Below are positions 63,370 to 64,000 of a stretch of 64,000 nucleotides of DNA, piece after piece (the stretch's first letter is position 1; every line of letters begins with the position of its first letter). The stretch is from Eubacteriales bacterium (GTDB lineage Bacteria > Bacillota > Clostridia > Tissierellales > GPF-1). The DNA lies in NCBI GenBank assembly GCA_030625815.1, contig DAOUQF010000002.1, positions 62,001 through 126,000 of the forward strand. Direction: 5' to 3'. The position numbers and the translations under genes were made by a program. A model generated the notes under the pieces. The model saw only the letters and a program-made list of their open reading frames with translations. It searched no databases and was not told the origin of the DNA.

Positions 63370-64000
63370 ATGGATAATTTACTGATAGGCTTAGCGAATA
63401 TAATGAATTTGAAATACATACTATTAATTATGGCAGGGGTAGCCGGTGGGATTTCTATTGGTTCTTTGCCGGGATTAACTGCCACGATGGGGGTTGCCTT
63501 GCTGTTGCCTGTTACTTTCGGCATGGAAGCAACTTCTGGATTCTTAATTCTGATCGGGATCTATGTGGGAGCCGTTTACGGCGGATCTGTTGCGGCGATT
63601 TTGGTGCGGACACCAGGTACACCAGCTGCGGCAGCTACAGTTTTTGATGGAAATGAGTTCGCGAAACGTGGAGAAGGTGGCAGGGCAATTGGAATATCGA
63701 CAACATCTTCGGCGATTGGCGGGATTATTAGCGCATTAATGTTGATATTTGTCTCTCCGTATTTAGCTAATTTTGCATTGAAATTTAGTTCAGCAGAGTA
63801 TTTTGCCCTCGCGTTTTTTGGATTGACCATTATTGCAAGTATATCGGCGAAATCCTTGGTGAAGGGATTGGCAGTCGGCATGGTGGGTTTATTGATATCT
63901 TGTATTGGTCTAGATCCTATGACGGGATATAGCCGATTTACTTTTGGAAGTTATTATTTATTTAGTGGATTTTCATTGATTCCTGTGATGATTGGCTTGT
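63370..64000 (+). CDS. tctA: Tripartite tricarboxylate transporter large membrane subunit (TctA), partial
   Basis: The first 210 codons are in the window; the gene continues past the right edge. The TctA signature is clear: GGISIGSLPGLTATMGVALL, then IYVGAVYGGSVAAILVRTPG followed by TPAAAATVFDG. It forms the main transport channel. ATG 63370 follows GGAGAGTGG. Last visible gene of the tctCBA operon. Confidence 0.92.
   Translation, partial: MDNLLIGLANIMNLKYILLIMAGVAGGISIGSLPGLTATMGVALLLPVTFGMEATSGFLILIGIYVGAVYGGSVAAILVRTPGTPAAAATVFDGNEFAKRGEGGRAIGISTTSSAIGGIISALMLIFVSPYLANFALKFSSAEYFALAFFGLTIIASISAKSLVKGLAVGMVGLLISCIGLDPMTGYSRFTFGSYYLFSGFSLIPVMIGL

Overview
The window looks like chromosomal DNA of an anaerobic Gram-positive bacterium of the Clostridia type. 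The evidence is AGGAGG-type ribosome binding sites, TTGACA/TATAAT promoters, abundant hairpin-plus-T terminators, a zinc-type L31, an Mbl-like actin gene behind atpC, and the clostridial DUF1659-DUF2922-YvrJ-amidase set. This placement is inference; there is no rRNA, tRNA or CRISPR array to anchor it. Both ends cut genes: a membrane sensor on the left and tctA on the right.

Layout. 1-5970: a partial sensor and a phosphohexomutase (both minus), a cation/proton antiporter with a small PII-like partner, rho and rpmE. 6054-10772: prmC, prfA, a second antiporter and one reading frame joining the tRNA modification protein Sua5/YwlC to ribose-5-phosphate isomerase B. 11000-13654: dCMP deaminase, a TagO/WecA-type phosphotransferase and the non-hydrolysing UDP-GlcNAc 2-epimerase, the last two overlapping by 98 bases. 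13800-14102: a short free-standing transcription unit. 14310-21302: a complete F-type ATP synthase operon whose c subunit has the Na+ ligand pattern. 21444-26561: Mbl and two PAS-GGDEF-HD-GYP proteins. 26689-27786: an M23 peptidase.

27835-37265 is the most interesting block: an operon with its own promoter, operator-like palindrome and terminator. It carries the uncharacterised E. coli yhf set (YhfZ, YhfY, YhfU, YhfT, Php, YhfS, YhfX, YhfW) in a different order, plus an amidase-signature enzyme and a NagB-type deaminase. It reads as a regulated import and catabolic route for an unknown, probably amino- or amide-bearing, phosphorylatable compound.

37380-43626 is mixed housekeeping: a DUF2140-like protein, ribokinase, RNase HI, glutathione peroxidase, aldehyde dehydrogenase, MgtC, a broken DeoR regulator and a histidine phosphatase. 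43675-50735 is a LacI-controlled sugar ABC operon with twin operators, a GT-A glycosyltransferase and a GH13 protein whose catalytic acid Glu is replaced by Gln. 50798-57254 holds an iron-sulfur helicase with a nuclease-like N-terminus, an EAL protein with a degenerate GGDEF, the small-protein/amidase cluster and a lipid kinase. 57451-64000 is a sugar-acid type region: a broken tandem cyclase, a DapA-family aldolase, a 2-hydroxyacid dehydrogenase, a DgoK-like kinase and a TctCBA transporter, with a shared TAAAACTAG motif.

Signs of gene decay recur (PII-like remnant, DeoR remnant, duplicated 3' end, broken cyclases), mostly at junctions between accessory modules.
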